Positions 1 to 12,016 are shown, numbered from the stretch's first letter. The stretch: 64,000 nt of DNA from Adenanthera pavonina (GCA_026686845.1 JAIVEN010000013.1:10808001-10872000), one strand, 5' to 3'. Notes: generated by a model not told the origin, from the letters alone. Made by a program: numbers and translations.

Positions 1-1
1 A

Positions 2-154
2 GTGTCTGTTTGGAGTGCCAAATACCTGCCTCCATGGAAGCCAACTTTTATCAACTTTGATGGAACTGACTTCCATCGCTCAGAAGTTCCACATGGAAGT
101 AGATCGCACGGATCCTTTTGTCCTCCAACCCCTCCCATTGCTGATGATTCATAG
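2..154 (+). CDS. 3'-terminal coding piece of an unidentified gene (partial)
   Basis: Frame 2 is open from the window edge to a TAG at 152-154, giving 50 codons with coding-like composition (for example WKPTFINFDGTDFHRSEVPH, rich in Pro, His and Ser). It is less AT-rich than the sequence that follows. No start codon is visible, so this would be the end of a last exon whose upstream part lies outside the window. I do not recognise the family. A second short open stretch in the same frame (to about 225) follows the stop, so the TAG could also be a disabling mutation. It could equally be a chance ORF. Confidence 0.3.
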   Translation: MSVWSAKYLPPWKPTFINFDGTDFHRSEVPHGSRSHGSFCPPTPPIADDS

Positions 155-955
155 GCGACAACAATGAGCCCTAGATGTCAGAGAGTAAGAGCACAAAAAC
201 CACTAGACCCATCCATGGCTGATTATTTTTTTTTTTGGTAAGAAAAGGGGAAGAATCCCAAACTACAAAACAAAAAACCAAGTAAAACTGCATAGCAACA
301 ATACCTGGCATTCTTCTACCCACATCAATAATGCGTGCACAAGTTATTCTTCAGTAAAGGAGGAAAGAATATTTCGCTCTGTGCAAACCGTGTGGCTTTG
401 TTCATTCTATCTTATGATTCTGGCCCATTATAAGGTCTACTTGGTGGTTCTAAATGTTCGCTAAACACAATTGTCGAACAAAAATTGTCTTATTCCCTAG
501 GCAAAGTGTTTGATTTGTTCTGGGCTTTGGCCCTCTTTCTTTTATAAAAAAAAAAAAGTGTTTGATTTGACCAACTTGCTTAAGTGGTCTCCTCATTTTA
601 CTCACCAAAAAATCTAGTGTTACTGATAGTTAAATTAATGTTTTGGTCCAAAAAAAAAGTGAAATTAATGTTAATGTATAACAATGTATGCTATATTATC
701 TTTAAGGATCGTTCTATGGGTTGTAGGCAGATTATTAAGATAGATAGAGGAGAAGAAAACTATGTTCTTGATCAACTTTTGTAATTTCTTTTGATAGTCT
801 TTTGCTTATATTTTCAAAACAAAGGAAAAAAATTATAACAATGGAAGAAAAAGTGCAAGACACATGTTTCCCTACTAGGTGAGTGATATGAACGAGCATG
901 GAAAATAAAATACTTGCATACTAGTATACAAAATCATTAAAGTCAAAAGAAATTC
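155..955. other. AT-rich spacer with the m1 segmental-duplication module
   Basis: No gene is seen. Bases about 840-955 align with 30885-30945 and 31515-31575 (shared patterns such as ACATGTTTCC, GTGATATG, and an ACTAG...CAAAATCATTA...AAAAGAAATT string). This indicates an old duplication. The later-described DUF674 downstream region therefore has a diverged copy here, interrupted by the first Copia element. Confidence 0.5.
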
Positions 956-960
956 AATTC

Positions 961-1388
961 TGTTGGGTTACGCAACTAAATATATCCTTATTGGGTGAAA
1001 CAAAATGGAAACCCAAGCCCAATATTAATTAGGGCTTATTGTGCATTTTTAATACAGGGAGGGAATAGTTATTTGAAATTGATCCCTTATTTTTCACGAT
1101 AGAGAGAATTAAGGCGACAAAGTGATAGTGCATCCATGAGAATGGACTTCTAAAATTCCTCTCTACAAAAAGTTGTAAGTCTCTCCTGTTTTCTTTCCTT
1201 CTCCCAACAAAAATTAAGAGAAAGCAAATTCTTTCTTTGAGTGCTTCTATAGTAAACTAGTGAATAAAGTCTAAGATCGTGTTTTTATTCCATCCGCTTG
1301 TGGTGTTGCTGTATGTTATTTACTTTTTGTCAGTAGAAGAACATCTTCGACTAGTATGTATTTCTTTCCTACCTCTCTTAATTCATCA
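961..1388 (+). repeat. 5' LTR of Copia-1
   Basis: 428 bp, begins TGTTGGGTTA and ends AATTCATCA. It aligns over its whole length with 8992-9414, with many scattered substitutions and small indels, indicating an old insertion. Transcription of the element would start here and run rightward. Confidence 0.9.
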
Positions 1389-1389
1389 T

Positions 1390-1402
1390 TGGCATTATAG
1401 CC
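1390..1402 (+). other. Degenerate primer-binding site of Copia-1
   Basis: TGGCATTATAGCC lies one base after the 5' LTR and matches the usual plant Copia primer site (TGGTATCAGAGCC, complementary to initiator tRNA-Met) at 10 of 13 positions. Confidence 0.7.
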
Positions 1403-2015
1403 TTTTTAATTTCTGGGCAAAAATTTTGCATACTACCTTATTGTGCACTCACATATTCTTGTTATATACATATGAGAAAATCTTTCATGAATTCCTTCAC
1501 TTGAATTTCAACAATTTTTTTCTGCTGCTTACTTTGTTAATTTACTCTCTCTATGTTCATAAATTCGCATTTAGTCTCCATATTTTATTATAAGTTCATA
1601 TATAATTTGCATACTGTCTCTATGCTCATTATAAATGCAAATTAGAAATTTGGGTGAATTAGATTCGAGAAGGCCCAAAGTTTTTTTTTATTTTTTTCTA
1701 CAAATAAAATTACCATATGATGAAACTCTAAAAATTGGGTTCCCTCAAATTGTGATTTTTGGACAAACAAAGACTACCATCATGTAGAGAACAATGAGAT
1801 GAGAAAAATGACACCAAAATCACGTCAAACAGATTTCGGATGAGGGAGAAAATGGCGACAAATGGTGGCAGGTTCATAGGTCCGTCATCAGGTACAAACT
1901 AGGTTGGGTTGACCTAGCTAGAGGTCCGGGACGACTCTGGCGACATGTAATTTTGGTGTAAGGCCAAAACCACACATTGTTTTGTCAAAATGCAAACCAA
2001 AAAACGAGAAGGAGG

Positions 2016-2160
2016 AAATCAGGTTGACTAGGCCATGTGAGAATTGGGCCGTTTAGCAAAAGGCCCAACTAAAAAAAAAGGGAAAATCAGGTGGACTAGG
2101 CCGCGTGAGAATTGGGTTGTCCATCAATTGGCCCAACTCTCCAAACCAACAAAAAAAATT
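2016..2160. repeat. 68-bp tandem duplication in the Copia-1 leader
   Basis: A unit starting AAATCAGGTTGACTAGGCC at 2016 recurs at 2084 as AAATCAGGTGGACTAGGCC, with the following GTGAGAATTGGG and GGCCCAACT blocks also repeated. It lies in the long non-coding leader, upstream of the extra ORF. Confidence 0.75.
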
Positions 2161-2569
2161 AATTAATATTATTTTTTTAATATTATTAAATGCTGACATG
2201 GAGCGTGGGGCCTACCAGCATAACTTTTGGCCATGTGGAGCACACCATCAAAGAAAAGATGAGGCATGGACTACACTAGACCAGCGCATGTGGTCGGATT
2301 CCATCTCCATGGCGGCGCATGAGCTGTAACACGTGTGGGAATGTGTTGATCTTTTTTTATCAATTTTTTTCACTCTGAGCTTCTAGGAGCATATAAGGGG
2401 GTGTCCGAGGCTATTTTTGGACACTGTTTGTTGCAAAAATCCCTAAATTTGTGAGTTTCATTTTGATATACTATATGCTTATTTTGAACATTTTATTAAT
2501 TATTTTTATGGTAAAAAATGTTAAGAAAAGCCCCTAAATAATACCTATTTTCCTTTTTTTTAGATAATT

Positions 2570-3501
2570 ATGAGTTCCTCCAAGTTTGTATCATTTCCTG
2601 CACTTGAGTCACAAGGGTCTAAGACACTCCCAGCCTTCCTTGATTTTTCTATCTCTGATGTTCAATAGCCAAAATATTCCCTATTGTCCCAGTCTCACTC
2701 TTTAGAAGACAATGTTATGAACGTTCCACCTCCATTGACTGAAACATTTGTATACTTACAAAACAGCCCCCCGAAAAATTTAATTGATGATAAGTTAGAC
2801 ATATACTTGTTGGATCTTTATGGAAGTTATGAAAATGATGGCTATTTAATAGCCACTCTTGATGCCAACCCGAAAGAGACTCCTAAAGAGGAAACGTTAA
2901 AGGATCCATAGGACACACCAAAAGAGAATCCTAAGGAAGAAAAGGATCCAGAAGAGGACCTATTAGAGGATTCTGAGGAAGCATAGGATCTAGGCAAGGA
3001 GCCGTCAGAGGAACCACAGGAAGAACCAAAAAAAGAGCCAACGAAGCATCAGAGGAAAAAGGTAGTCTCCCAAAGGTACTGCATAACCATCAAACTGGAC
3101 AGCTTGCAACAGAAGTCTAGCCAGAAGATCTAGCAGTAGACCCATATCTTCCAATTGAGCCTTCATTTGATATCCTTTGCATGGTCGATAGACTCCATCA
3201 TGATTTCGTTCATGAGATGCTACCTCTCTACTCATTTTTCTATGCGTTGGAATACTTTACTGAAGAATTTATATGTGATGGTCAATTTTTTGCTGAGCAA
3301 ACATTGGTCAATATCCTCTCTGATCATCTTCCTATTGACAACTTCCGGACACCTATTGCTTCTCCCATACGGTCTATTCCACAACCCAAGGTCCTGGATG
3401 TCATCAAATTTTTGAAAGATCATGATGAACAACATTTTCAGACCCACTTAAATGCAAAATATTATGAGTTAACCTCAACGTATCCTCCACTTAAAAGATA
3501 A
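2570..3501 (+). pseudogene. Extra ORF upstream of gag in Copia-1 (unknown product)
   Basis: From the ATG at 2570 one frame runs to about 3120 with only a few stops (TAG near 2666, 2909 and 2984), then a frameshift leads into a 3120-3501 frame that ends TAA. The first part is followed by a strongly charged stretch rich in Glu, Lys and Pro (PKEE/EEPQEEPKKEP type repeats, about 2860-3060). The last third is a hydrophobic/aromatic region (MVDRLHHDFVHEMLPLYSFF...). It is not gag, protease, integrase or reverse transcriptase, and I do not recognise a family. It is followed by a purine-rich tract (about 3531-3551). It may be an additional ORF of the element, a captured host fragment, or part of a nested element. 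Confidence 0.45.
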
Positions 3502-3961
3502 AAAATGCACCCTTGAGCAACATAACTGAACAAAAAAGGGGGGAGAAAGAAGCATGATGTTTTTTTTTATTCCTTTATGAATTGTGTTAATTTAGACTTG
3601 ATTGTCTTTGACTTTGTTTGTTGTTTTTTAGTTTTATTTTAAATTATGGAACATTGTTATTTTATGTATTTATGGATTTCATTAATTTTTTTATCTGTTA
3701 AAATGTAAAAATTACATATGACTGGAAGTGTATATTAAGTGGAAGCTCTTAGATATTAAGTCATCTATGGGCTATAAAATACATAAGAATTATTTGCATA
3801 ATTTCTTGATACGAAATAGTGACAAAACTAAGTTTCATGTGATGGGGGTAAACAAAATGTAGGCTCTCAATCATGAATCTTAACAGAACTTCTATGAACC
3901 TACTCAAGGATAAATACAAATAAATGACACTGTATAATACTCTGTGCTATAATTATGTAGA

Positions 3962-6900
3962 ATGACAAGCAAAAACATTATTGCTAAGCTTAATAAAGGG
4001 GATAAACTAAATTGTGATAATTGAGATATATGGCATAGAAAGGTATCCTATATTTTGAAGGAACAGGATGCCATAGAGCCACTAACCACTGTTTTAATGG
4101 AACCTGACCAAGGGAATACTACTCAACATAGAAGAGACATGGAGGCCTACATTTCTTGGAAGAAAAAGAAAATCATTGCTCGAATCACCACACTAAGTGC
4201 CATGGCAGATGATCTGATGTATGAGTATGAATAGTACACGACTGCATAAGCTATGTGGATAGCTCTTAAGGACAAGTTTGGAAGCACTTCCGTATCTAAG
4301 CTTAGAAGACTCACCATCAAACTTGACACCTATAACCTGCGTCCAAATACTCCATGAAGCAGCATTTACGTGAAATGTCTAATATGATCTGGGAACTAAA
4401 AGCAGCAGGCCACATGGTTTTAGATGAACAACAAGCTTAGGCTGTTATAAGGTCTCTCCCAATAAGTTAGGAACATATGAAAGTTAATTTGACTTATAGC
4501 GAGAACATCGCTACTTTTGATGATGTAGTGAAACATCTGGAGTTCGACGATGAGCGACTAGCAACCTATAAGTCTTCAAGACATGCATACATAGCTAAAG
4601 ATACTAGTCCATCCAACACAAAGCCCAAGGCTAAGAAGGGCAAGAAATTCCAAATGAAGGGAAATAAAAATGGCACAAAGTTCTAGAAAGGCAAAAGATT
4701 CTTCAAGAGGAAGGGCAAGAAGGGCGCTAAGAAGATTGACCTATCAAGGGTCAAGTGTTATGCTTATAAGACGATGAGACATTTTGCTCGAGACTACCCT
4801 GAGCAAAATAAGGTATTACTGGAATCTCGTTCTATTCATTATTCTTATGTTTCTAGTATTGTTTTACTACTTGAGCCTTCATCTTTTTTATGGATTATAG
4901 ACTCAGGCGCCACAGACCACATAACCAAGGATCAAGAGTCGTTCATGGAATTCTGCAAGGAGTCAAAACATAGCAAATGGCTTTTCATTGGCAACAATGG
5001 GAGGTTTGAAGTGAAGGGAATTGGCACCGTCAAGCTACATTTACATAGCGGAAAAATTTTAATACTTCACGATGTTTTATATGCTCCTAACATTCTGTGG
5101 AATTTAGTTTTTATTATTTGCCTTCTTGACTATGGATTTGATGTTAATTTTCATAATAGATTTACTGACATTTTCAAAGGGACAATGTATTATGGTTTTG
5201 GTTTTATTTGAAATGGTTTTGTCATTCCAGACGTATTTGATAATTATTATAAATATGATTGCTCTATTGCTTCTAGTTCTAATTTTAATACAGATATAGA
5301 CACATGACATGCTAGACTAGGACACGTTGGCCAAAATAGAATGATTAAACTAGCTAAAGAAGGATTGTTAGGTACAATTGATAAAATGGAAATGTCCTTG
5401 TGTGAGCATTGCTTGACTAATAAAGCAACTAGAAAACCATTTAGAGTTGTAACTAGGGTAGGAACTCCATTGCAATTAATCCATTCAGATGTTTTTGGTT
5501 TAATGAGTGTGAGGGCAAGACATGAAGTTGTTTATTTCATCACTTTTATTGACGATTACTCATAATTTGGTTATGTCTATTTGATGTCACATAAGTATAA
5601 AGAAATAGAATGTTTTAGACGTTACATGAACTAGATCGAAAATCAAATGGACAAGAAAATCAAAGCATTTAGAACCAATCGCGGACATGAATATTTATCA
5701 TATCAATTCAAGGAGCTCTATGAAGAAAAAGAGAATAGTAAGATAACTTACAATCTCTGGCACCCCATAACAAAATGATGTAGCTTAAAGAAGAAATATA
5801 ATATTATTAGACATGGTTAGGTCCATGATGATACAAGCCAATCTACCCATTTCATATTAGGGAGATACACTTTTAACAGTTGTCTTCATTCTTAACCATG
5901 TGCCATCAAAGTCAGTCACATCCATACCCTATGAGTAATGGAAAAATCGCAAGCTGGATTTAAATATCTTAAAACCCTAGGGGTCGGTAGCATTTATCCA
6001 TGATCCTTCCCATAAATATGGAAAGCTAGGTCTAAGAGAAAAGAAATGTATCTTTATTGGATACTCTGAACAGTTTAAGGGTTACATTTTTATTAGAGAA
6101 AACCATGATGGAATTGTGACTAAGATAGAATCTAGAGATGCCACATTTCTAGAAAGTGAATTCCCTAGCAGGATAGAGGTAGATCGTACTATATCTCTTT
6201 ATGAGATACATGAGCAAATTGAGGAACAAGTTTATATACCTCAACCTCTTGATTTGAGTGGGAGCTCTCAGAGACCAGTGCAAGATTCTGTTTTAGAACA
6301 GAACAACTTACACGAGACCTTACCATGGAGGAGTAACAAAGAAAGTGTGCCAAAGAAATGTTTCCCAATAGAAGGGACTACACTTATTATTACCCTACAA
6401 AATGATGATGAGCCCAATTCAATACATGAGGCCCAATCATGCCATTCTAGAAATGAATGGAAGAAAGCAATGGAGAAGAAAATGGATTCAATGAGGATAA
6501 ACCAAGTTTGATATTTCATTAATCTTCCATATGGATGTAAGGTAATTGGGAATAAATGAGTTCTCAAAATTAAGAGAAAAGCAGATGGATCGATTGAAAG
6601 ATACAAGACTTTATTAGTGGCAAAAGGGTATACATAACATGAAGGTATATATTTAAAGATACTTGTTCACCTGTTATACATTTTAACTCCATAGAACTAA
6701 TTCTGGTGATAGTAGCAAGTTTAAATTTAGAACTATATCATATGAATGTAAAAACCATATTTTTAAATGGTGAACTGGATGAAGAAATCTACATGCAACA
6801 ACCATTAGGTTTCATTGAGAAACGGAAAGAGAATAAATTTTTCAAATTAAAAAGGTCCATTTATAGACTCAAGCAATCTTCCAGACAATGATATTTGAGG

Positions 6901-7858
6901 TTTCACCAAGCGGTAACCTTATACTATTTCCAGATGATCGACGAAGACCACTGTGTATACATCAAGCGATTTGAAAAGAATCTTGTGATATTATCCTTTT
7001 ATGTGGATGATATATTGTTAGCCAGAAATAGTCTAAAAATCGATTATAGCTATCAAAGAATGGCTATCTTCAAATTTAGATATGAAAGATATGGGTGAAG
7101 CTGATTATATACTTGGAGTTAAGATCCATAAAGATTGTCCAAGAAAATTAATAACCCTTTCTCAGAAGAATTACATTGAGAAAATTCTTGAGCGATTCAA
7201 CATGAAAAACTGTAAACCCATAGATACCTCTATTTCAAGAGAAAAAAATTTGAGCCGAGACGTGTCCTCAGACTGGGTCTGAAAAAGAAGATAATGGAAA
7301 AGGTCCCCTATTCAAGTGCGGTTGGCAGCCTAATATATGTCATGATGTGTATGAGACCAGAGATATGATATGTAGTTGGTTTGGTCAATAGGTACCACTT
7401 AAATCTTGGACAGAAGTCAGAAGCATTTGAAAGCTGTGAAGAGAATCTTGAGATATTTACAAGGCATAGTAGATTGTGCCCTATGTTATCAAGGAAGCAA
7501 TTTACACTTCGTAAAATACCCCGATGTAGATTGGGGAGGAGATCTAGATGAGCACATATTGACTTCTGGATATGTTTTTCTGCTAAACAATGGAGCTATA
7601 TCTTGGTGCAGCAAGAAACAGACTTTAATAAACTGTGATAGTGGGGCAACCATAGCTTACACCAAAGATCCCAAGCATCATAGTAAGACAAAACATATAG
7701 ACACCAAGTATAATTTTATAAGAGACGCCATAACACAGAAGAGTGTTACAATTCACCATATTCCTACACTTTAAATGACAGCTGATTTACTTACCAAGCC
7801 AATACCTAGAGATGTGTATGTTGATCATGTGAAATCACTTGGTACTCGTAGGATATGA
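3962..7858 (+). pseudogene. gag-pol of Copia-1, multiply broken
   Basis: Gag begins at the ATG at 3962. A UBN2-type gag region spans about 3962-4680, with a basic tail and a degenerate zinc knuckle near 4756-4800 in which the second and last Cys are Tyr. The protease motif DSGATDH is near 4900. The GAG-pre-integrase His/Cys region is at about 5300-5440 (a TGA replaces the usual Trp before HARLGH), and the integrase core at about 5480-5760 has Asn where the second catalytic Asp is expected (RTNRGHEY). Reverse transcriptase covers about 6640-7280 with the YVDD box near 7000. RNase H follows from about 7400 and the frame ends SLGTRRI-stop. Numerous stops and frameshifts mean no functional polyprotein. 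Confidence 0.9.
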
Positions 7859-8981
7859 TGTAAAATAAACATCTGTAATGATCAATTATATGAATGAGAT
7901 AAAGTACACTTTCTATAATTGAGTCATTTGTGTGCATGTATTTGTGAAAATATACAATGTCTATTATGTCGTATATGTTAATAAGGTTGACTTTCTCACA
8001 CAAGCAACTGCCTTTGACATTCATGGGGAGTGGGAAAAAATGAGACATTTTGTATTCACCAGTAAATTAGCAAGAAGGTGGATATGATAGTGAAGCAATA
8101 CAAAATAAGTCGCCTTAACAAAAGGAAGAGAGTAGGTTAAGATGAGATCCAATAAATATAAATTTTTGGATCGAATTATGGATATCCACATTCTACAATA
8201 CATGTAACTAGATACAAATTCTCCAACAAGGACGTCATGATAAGTGGAAGTATTAGTAGAATTTGGGTTAGACACTGAGTGTGTTTGAACTTAAATCTGT
8301 ACGGTGTTAAAAACAAACCTAAATCGACATATGATCTTATGTGATAACACTAACACCATAGTATGCAATTTATACTACATGTGTTTTAGAACTGCAATTG
8401 GGAAGCAAGTGAATAGATCTCTACTTCATTGCTGTGTGAGTCCGTAAGAGGAATAAATCATTTCATTAATGTCCTTATGACTTTGACATTTTCATGGAGA
8501 AATGATTCAATGTTAGCTACTTTTTAGGATATATCCTATGGTCATAATAAATTCTATCTGAAGGTATTATGCTAGGAAAGCAATTGTTTCATATTGACTA
8601 AAATATGGACTAAAGGAAGATTACTTGGAAATATACACACCTATGTTGGTGTCTAAGACATGTACGTTAAGAAGTTATATTGTTAAAATCTTAAGTGTGG
8701 ACACTGAGTATACAAGAGTAAAGCAATTTGAGTTTATGTAAAAACTTAAAAGGGATTAGATTTACCGTGGGTAAAAGTATATATGAGTAAATCTAGAACA
8801 TTCAAGGAAAAATACATGAACAAGATAAATATGAAATACATAAGGTTATTCTGTACTGATCTTAGAGAAGGATTTCTAGTGCAAGAATACCTAATTGCAT
8901 ACATCATGCTCATGCGGTCACGGTAGAGCACTTAGTATGAAATGGAAAGAAAGAATTATAAATGGTTAACTCACTAAGTGT
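7859..8981 (+). other. 3' non-coding region of Copia-1
   Basis: About 1.1 kb between the RNase H stop and the polypurine tract. No long ORF or recognisable domain is seen on either strand. It is longer than the few tens to hundreds of bases usual in simple Copia elements. Confidence 0.6.
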
Positions 8982-8991
8982 GAGTGGGAGA
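8982..8991 (+). other. Polypurine tract of Copia-1
   Basis: GAGTGGGAGA sits immediately before the 3' LTR, the position of the plus-strand primer in LTR retrotransposons. Confidence 0.65.
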
Positions 8992-9414
8992 TGTTGGGTT
9001 ATACAATTTAATTCACCATTGTTGGGTGAAACAAAATGGAAGCCCAAGCCCAATATTAATTAGGGCTTGTTGTGCATTTTTAATACAGGGAGGGAACGGC
9101 TTTGAAACTGATCCCATATATTCCATGATAGAGAGAATTAAGGCGGCAGAGTGTTAGTGCATTCGTGAGATCAGACTTTTAAAATTCCTCTCTACAAAAA
9201 GTTGTAAGTCCCTCTGTTTTCTTTCCTTCTCCAGATAAAAATTAAGAGAAAGAAATTCTTTCTTTGAGTGCTTCTATGGAAACCAGTGAGTAAAGTCCAA
9301 GATTGTGATTTTATTCCATCTGCCTTTGGTGTTGTTGTATGTCATTTACTTTCTATCAGTAAAAGAACATTCTCGACTAGTATGTATTTCTTCCCTATCT
9401 CTCTTAATTCATCA
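8992..9414 (+). repeat. 3' LTR of Copia-1
   Basis: 423 bp, starts TGTTGGGTTA and ends TTCATCA, followed directly by the AATTC target duplication. It is diverged from the 5' LTR throughout. Confidence 0.9.
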
Positions 9415-9419
9415 AATTC

Positions 9420-9994
9420 TAAAAACATGAACAATCTACATAACATCTCATAGCATCAAGAAAAATCATTCAACAAAACTCATAATCCAAAACTAAAAGA
9501 AACTAAGTGAACCTTTCCACGTTATAAGAAATTCCTTGCTTCTTAGAGTCTTCTCACTTTTGCATTCATGAGGAAAAACACTTGCCAGAATATTTTTGAA
9601 TTTTTTTTGCGACTACAAATATGAATTACTAAAAAAAAAATATTATTTTATATTTTTATTTCAATATTATTGGTGAGAATATGGCTAAATTGCATGGAAT
9701 CTCTTCAACTTTGAATCATTGCAGGTAAGTCTAAAAATTTATTACTAATACTCTTAAAATTTTAGATTTGTTTTAATAACTTCATGTTGTTTGTCAATTT
9801 GTTTTTTCTTCTTTTTGGTTTTTTATTGCTTTGAATAATACTTCCATAATATTTTTAAACATTTTTATGGACAACAAATGAGGGCTTAAGAGCCTAGTTG
9901 GTGGATTTTCCAATATCTAACTCCGATATTACTCTTTAATTTAGAGATCCAAGTAAGTTCTAGACTTGTATAAATGTCCCACCAAAACCATTGC
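9420..9994. other. Intergenic, carries duplicated module m2 (copy A)
   Basis: No gene is seen. Bases about 9425-9600 align well with 31811-31990 (for example TTCATAGCAT-like, AAAAATCATT, CCTTGCTTCTT, CAAAACAT blocks) and more weakly with 40325-40480. This is one of the dispersed copies of an intergenic unit in this window. Confidence 0.55.
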
Positions 9995-10002
9995 TACGAA
10001 CA

Positions 10003-10914
10003 TTGTTCAGAAAACCAGACCGGACCGGTTAGTTCAACTAGTCAAATCAGGAACCGATCCCTAGTCTAGTCCTGAACTCTCCCAAAATTGGTCCCCCCAA
10101 GAACTGGTAAAAAACCGGTTAACTTGGTGAAAATCGGTCCAGTTTTGGTTTTTCAAAAAAAAAACTTAAAAAATTACAACTCTAGACTTAAAAAAAAAAG
10201 ATTTCTAAGCCCATTAAGATATTTCAAGGACATCTAATATATTGCTTCTAACATGACCAACAAAACTATCTTTATATAGGCCTTAATATATCCACTTTAT
10301 TAAAACTTGAGTAATGTTGAACTTTCAAGTGTCAAATAGTTTTTATTTTTTCTTGTTTTCTTCAATATTTATTCACTTTTTTTATTTTTTGAATTTTTTC
10401 CTCTATGTAATAACATTATTCTAATATTTGTAATAACTATTATTTATCTATACTTTAATTTTAAACTTAATTATTTTAATTTAACTTTAACATGACTCTT
10501 AAAAGTACTTGATAACAAAAGTTCGTAAACTTTCTCGCTTCTAATTTTTTTTCTTTTTTCCTTCAAGTTTTGCTCTTTTTTTGTGTTATTTGTTGAATTT
10601 TTTTTCTTTATGTGATAACATCATTTTAATCTTTATTATGTCTATTATTTATTTATATTTTAATTTTAAGCTTTCTCATTTTAATTTAACTTTAATATGG
10701 CTTTTAAAAGTGGTTGATAATAAAAGTTTATATCATTTTTATCATCTAAATTTTTTCTTCATTCTTTGCTTTTTCTTTTATTTACTTACATCATTTTAAT
10801 CTTTATGATACATATTAATTACAATCGGTCCGACCTTGGTTCGACCCCGATCCGACTATTGAATCTTGAGCCACTATCTTGTCTGGTTTAGTGTCTGGTT
10901 TTCTTAATATTAGT
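10003..10914. mobile_element. Non-autonomous DNA transposon with 8-bp target duplication
   Basis: The ends share an inverted AGAAAACCAGAC motif (10009-10020 and, inverted, about 10892-10903), with further CGGACCGGTT / AATCGGTCC-like inverted matches inside. The flanks carry a perfect 8-bp duplication TACGAACA (9995-10002 and 10915-10922), which extends to 10 bp with one mismatch. There is no transposase. An 8-10-bp duplication suggests the hAT or Mutator superfamily, and the terminal bases do not decide which. Confidence 0.65.
10391..10815. repeat. About 200-bp tandem repeat inside the non-autonomous transposon
   Basis: The block GAATTTTTTCCTCTATGTAA at 10391 recurs at 10595 (period about 204), together with downstream TATTTATTTATA...TTTAATTTTAA and CTTTTAAAAGT blocks. 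A third, shorter copy starts near 10775. It is very T-rich and appears non-coding. Confidence 0.65.
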
Positions 10915-10922
10915 TACGAACA

Positions 10923-11420
10923 AAGCTATAATATAATATGCAAATAACTCTATGAATTTTCTTTTTCTTTTTTTAAGAAAATAACTCTATGAACCATGTC
11001 ATATACAGATAATCCATTCTCATGTTGCTCTCACAAAAAAAAAATCCCTTCATATGTTGCACTCCATAAATAAAATGACAAACTAACTATGTTGAATATA
11101 GGAGATTACCATTACATATTTAAAAATTTACAAAAATTAGAAAAGAAAAAAAAGCTTCTACATTACTGAAAAATCAATATATATATATATATTATTGATG
11201 ATCTTGAGGTTTGTTGTCAAGTTTAAAAAATAAAAAAATGATTTTCATATGATTCAAAGTTCATTTAATTTTATGCAAATTAATTTTTTGATTGATCAAT
11301 TATTTATTTAATAATTTAATATTATATATATATATCAAATTACTCACACACATATATATATGTCAACACACATATAATTATAACTGATATTTTGTTGTAT
11401 AAACAGAAAATATTATATAT
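10923..11420. other. AT-rich intergenic stretch
   Basis: Simple (TA)n runs occur near 11180, 11320 and 11355. No ORF, splice-like structure or RNA gene is seen. Confidence 0.6.
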
Positions 11421-11428
11421 ATTTTGAT

Positions 11429-11881
11429 GGGAAAATTCCATCTAAGCACAAAGGAATCAAGATATTCCCAAAAAGAATCTCAATTCACCTAATTCCTTAA
11501 AACTACCAAGATTTGTAATTGGAATTAAGATTGAAAGATAAAAGATGAAAATGCCATTACTGTGTAAGTGGCCCATTTGCAAGTGACATATGTCTTATTT
11601 GTAAGTGATAATTATATATTTGCAAGTGACATATGCTCATTTGTAAGTGATATACAAATAAGTTTATATCACTTGCAAATAAATAAAAGTAAGTTACAAA
11701 TTAGTAAAAGTTAGTTGCAAATAGATGAAAGTAAGTTGCAAATAGAGATAGGAGCATATTCATTATTTTCTATCAAATTTTAATTTCAATTTGCAACTTT
11801 GGTTACTTTTGGGAATTAGGAAAAATTAGAGTTATTTTTTAAAATATCTTAATTCATTGGTATTTATTTAAAATTTTCCCC
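11429..11881. mobile_element. MITE-like element with long inverted repeats
   Basis: About 115 bp at each end are imperfect inverted repeats (left starts GGGAAAATTCC, right ends AAAATTTTCCCC; both contain matching AAGATATT and CTAATT blocks). The flanks carry a perfect 8-bp duplication ATTTTGAT (11421-11428 and 11882-11889). The centre (11560-11750) is a cluster of direct and inverted copies of TTGCAAGTGA / TTTGTAAGTGATA / CACTTGCAAAT / GTAAGTTGCAAAT. There is no coding capacity. Confidence 0.7.
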
Positions 11882-11985
11882 ATTTTGATTTTGATTTTGG
11901 TTGGCAAGACTAACTCACCAACCATAGTCAAAATAATGCAGGGCATATATTATAATGCAGGGATGTGCCGCAAACGTCGAAGCAC

Positions 11986-12012
11986 AAATAATAATAATAA
12001 TAATAATAATGA
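11986..12012. repeat. (AAT)n microsatellite
   Basis: About eight ATA/AAT trinucleotide repeats just upstream of the E2F-like boxes. Confidence 0.9.
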
Positions 12013-12016
12013 TAAA

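Larger units (their letters stand above)
961..9414 (+). mobile_element. Ty1/Copia LTR retrotransposon, decayed (Copia-1)
   Basis: The element is bounded by two related LTRs (961-1388 and 8992-9414), both starting TGTTGGG and ending TTCATCA, and flanked by a perfect 5-bp target duplication AATTC (956-960 and 9415-9419). A degenerate initiator tRNA-Met primer site follows the 5' LTR and a purine tract precedes the 3' LTR. Domain order is gag, protease, integrase, reverse transcriptase, RNase H, which defines Copia. Many stops and frameshifts make it dead. At 8.45 kb it is much longer than the usual 5 kb because of a 2.6-kb leader containing an extra ORF and a 1.1-kb 3' non-coding region. Confidence 0.93.
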
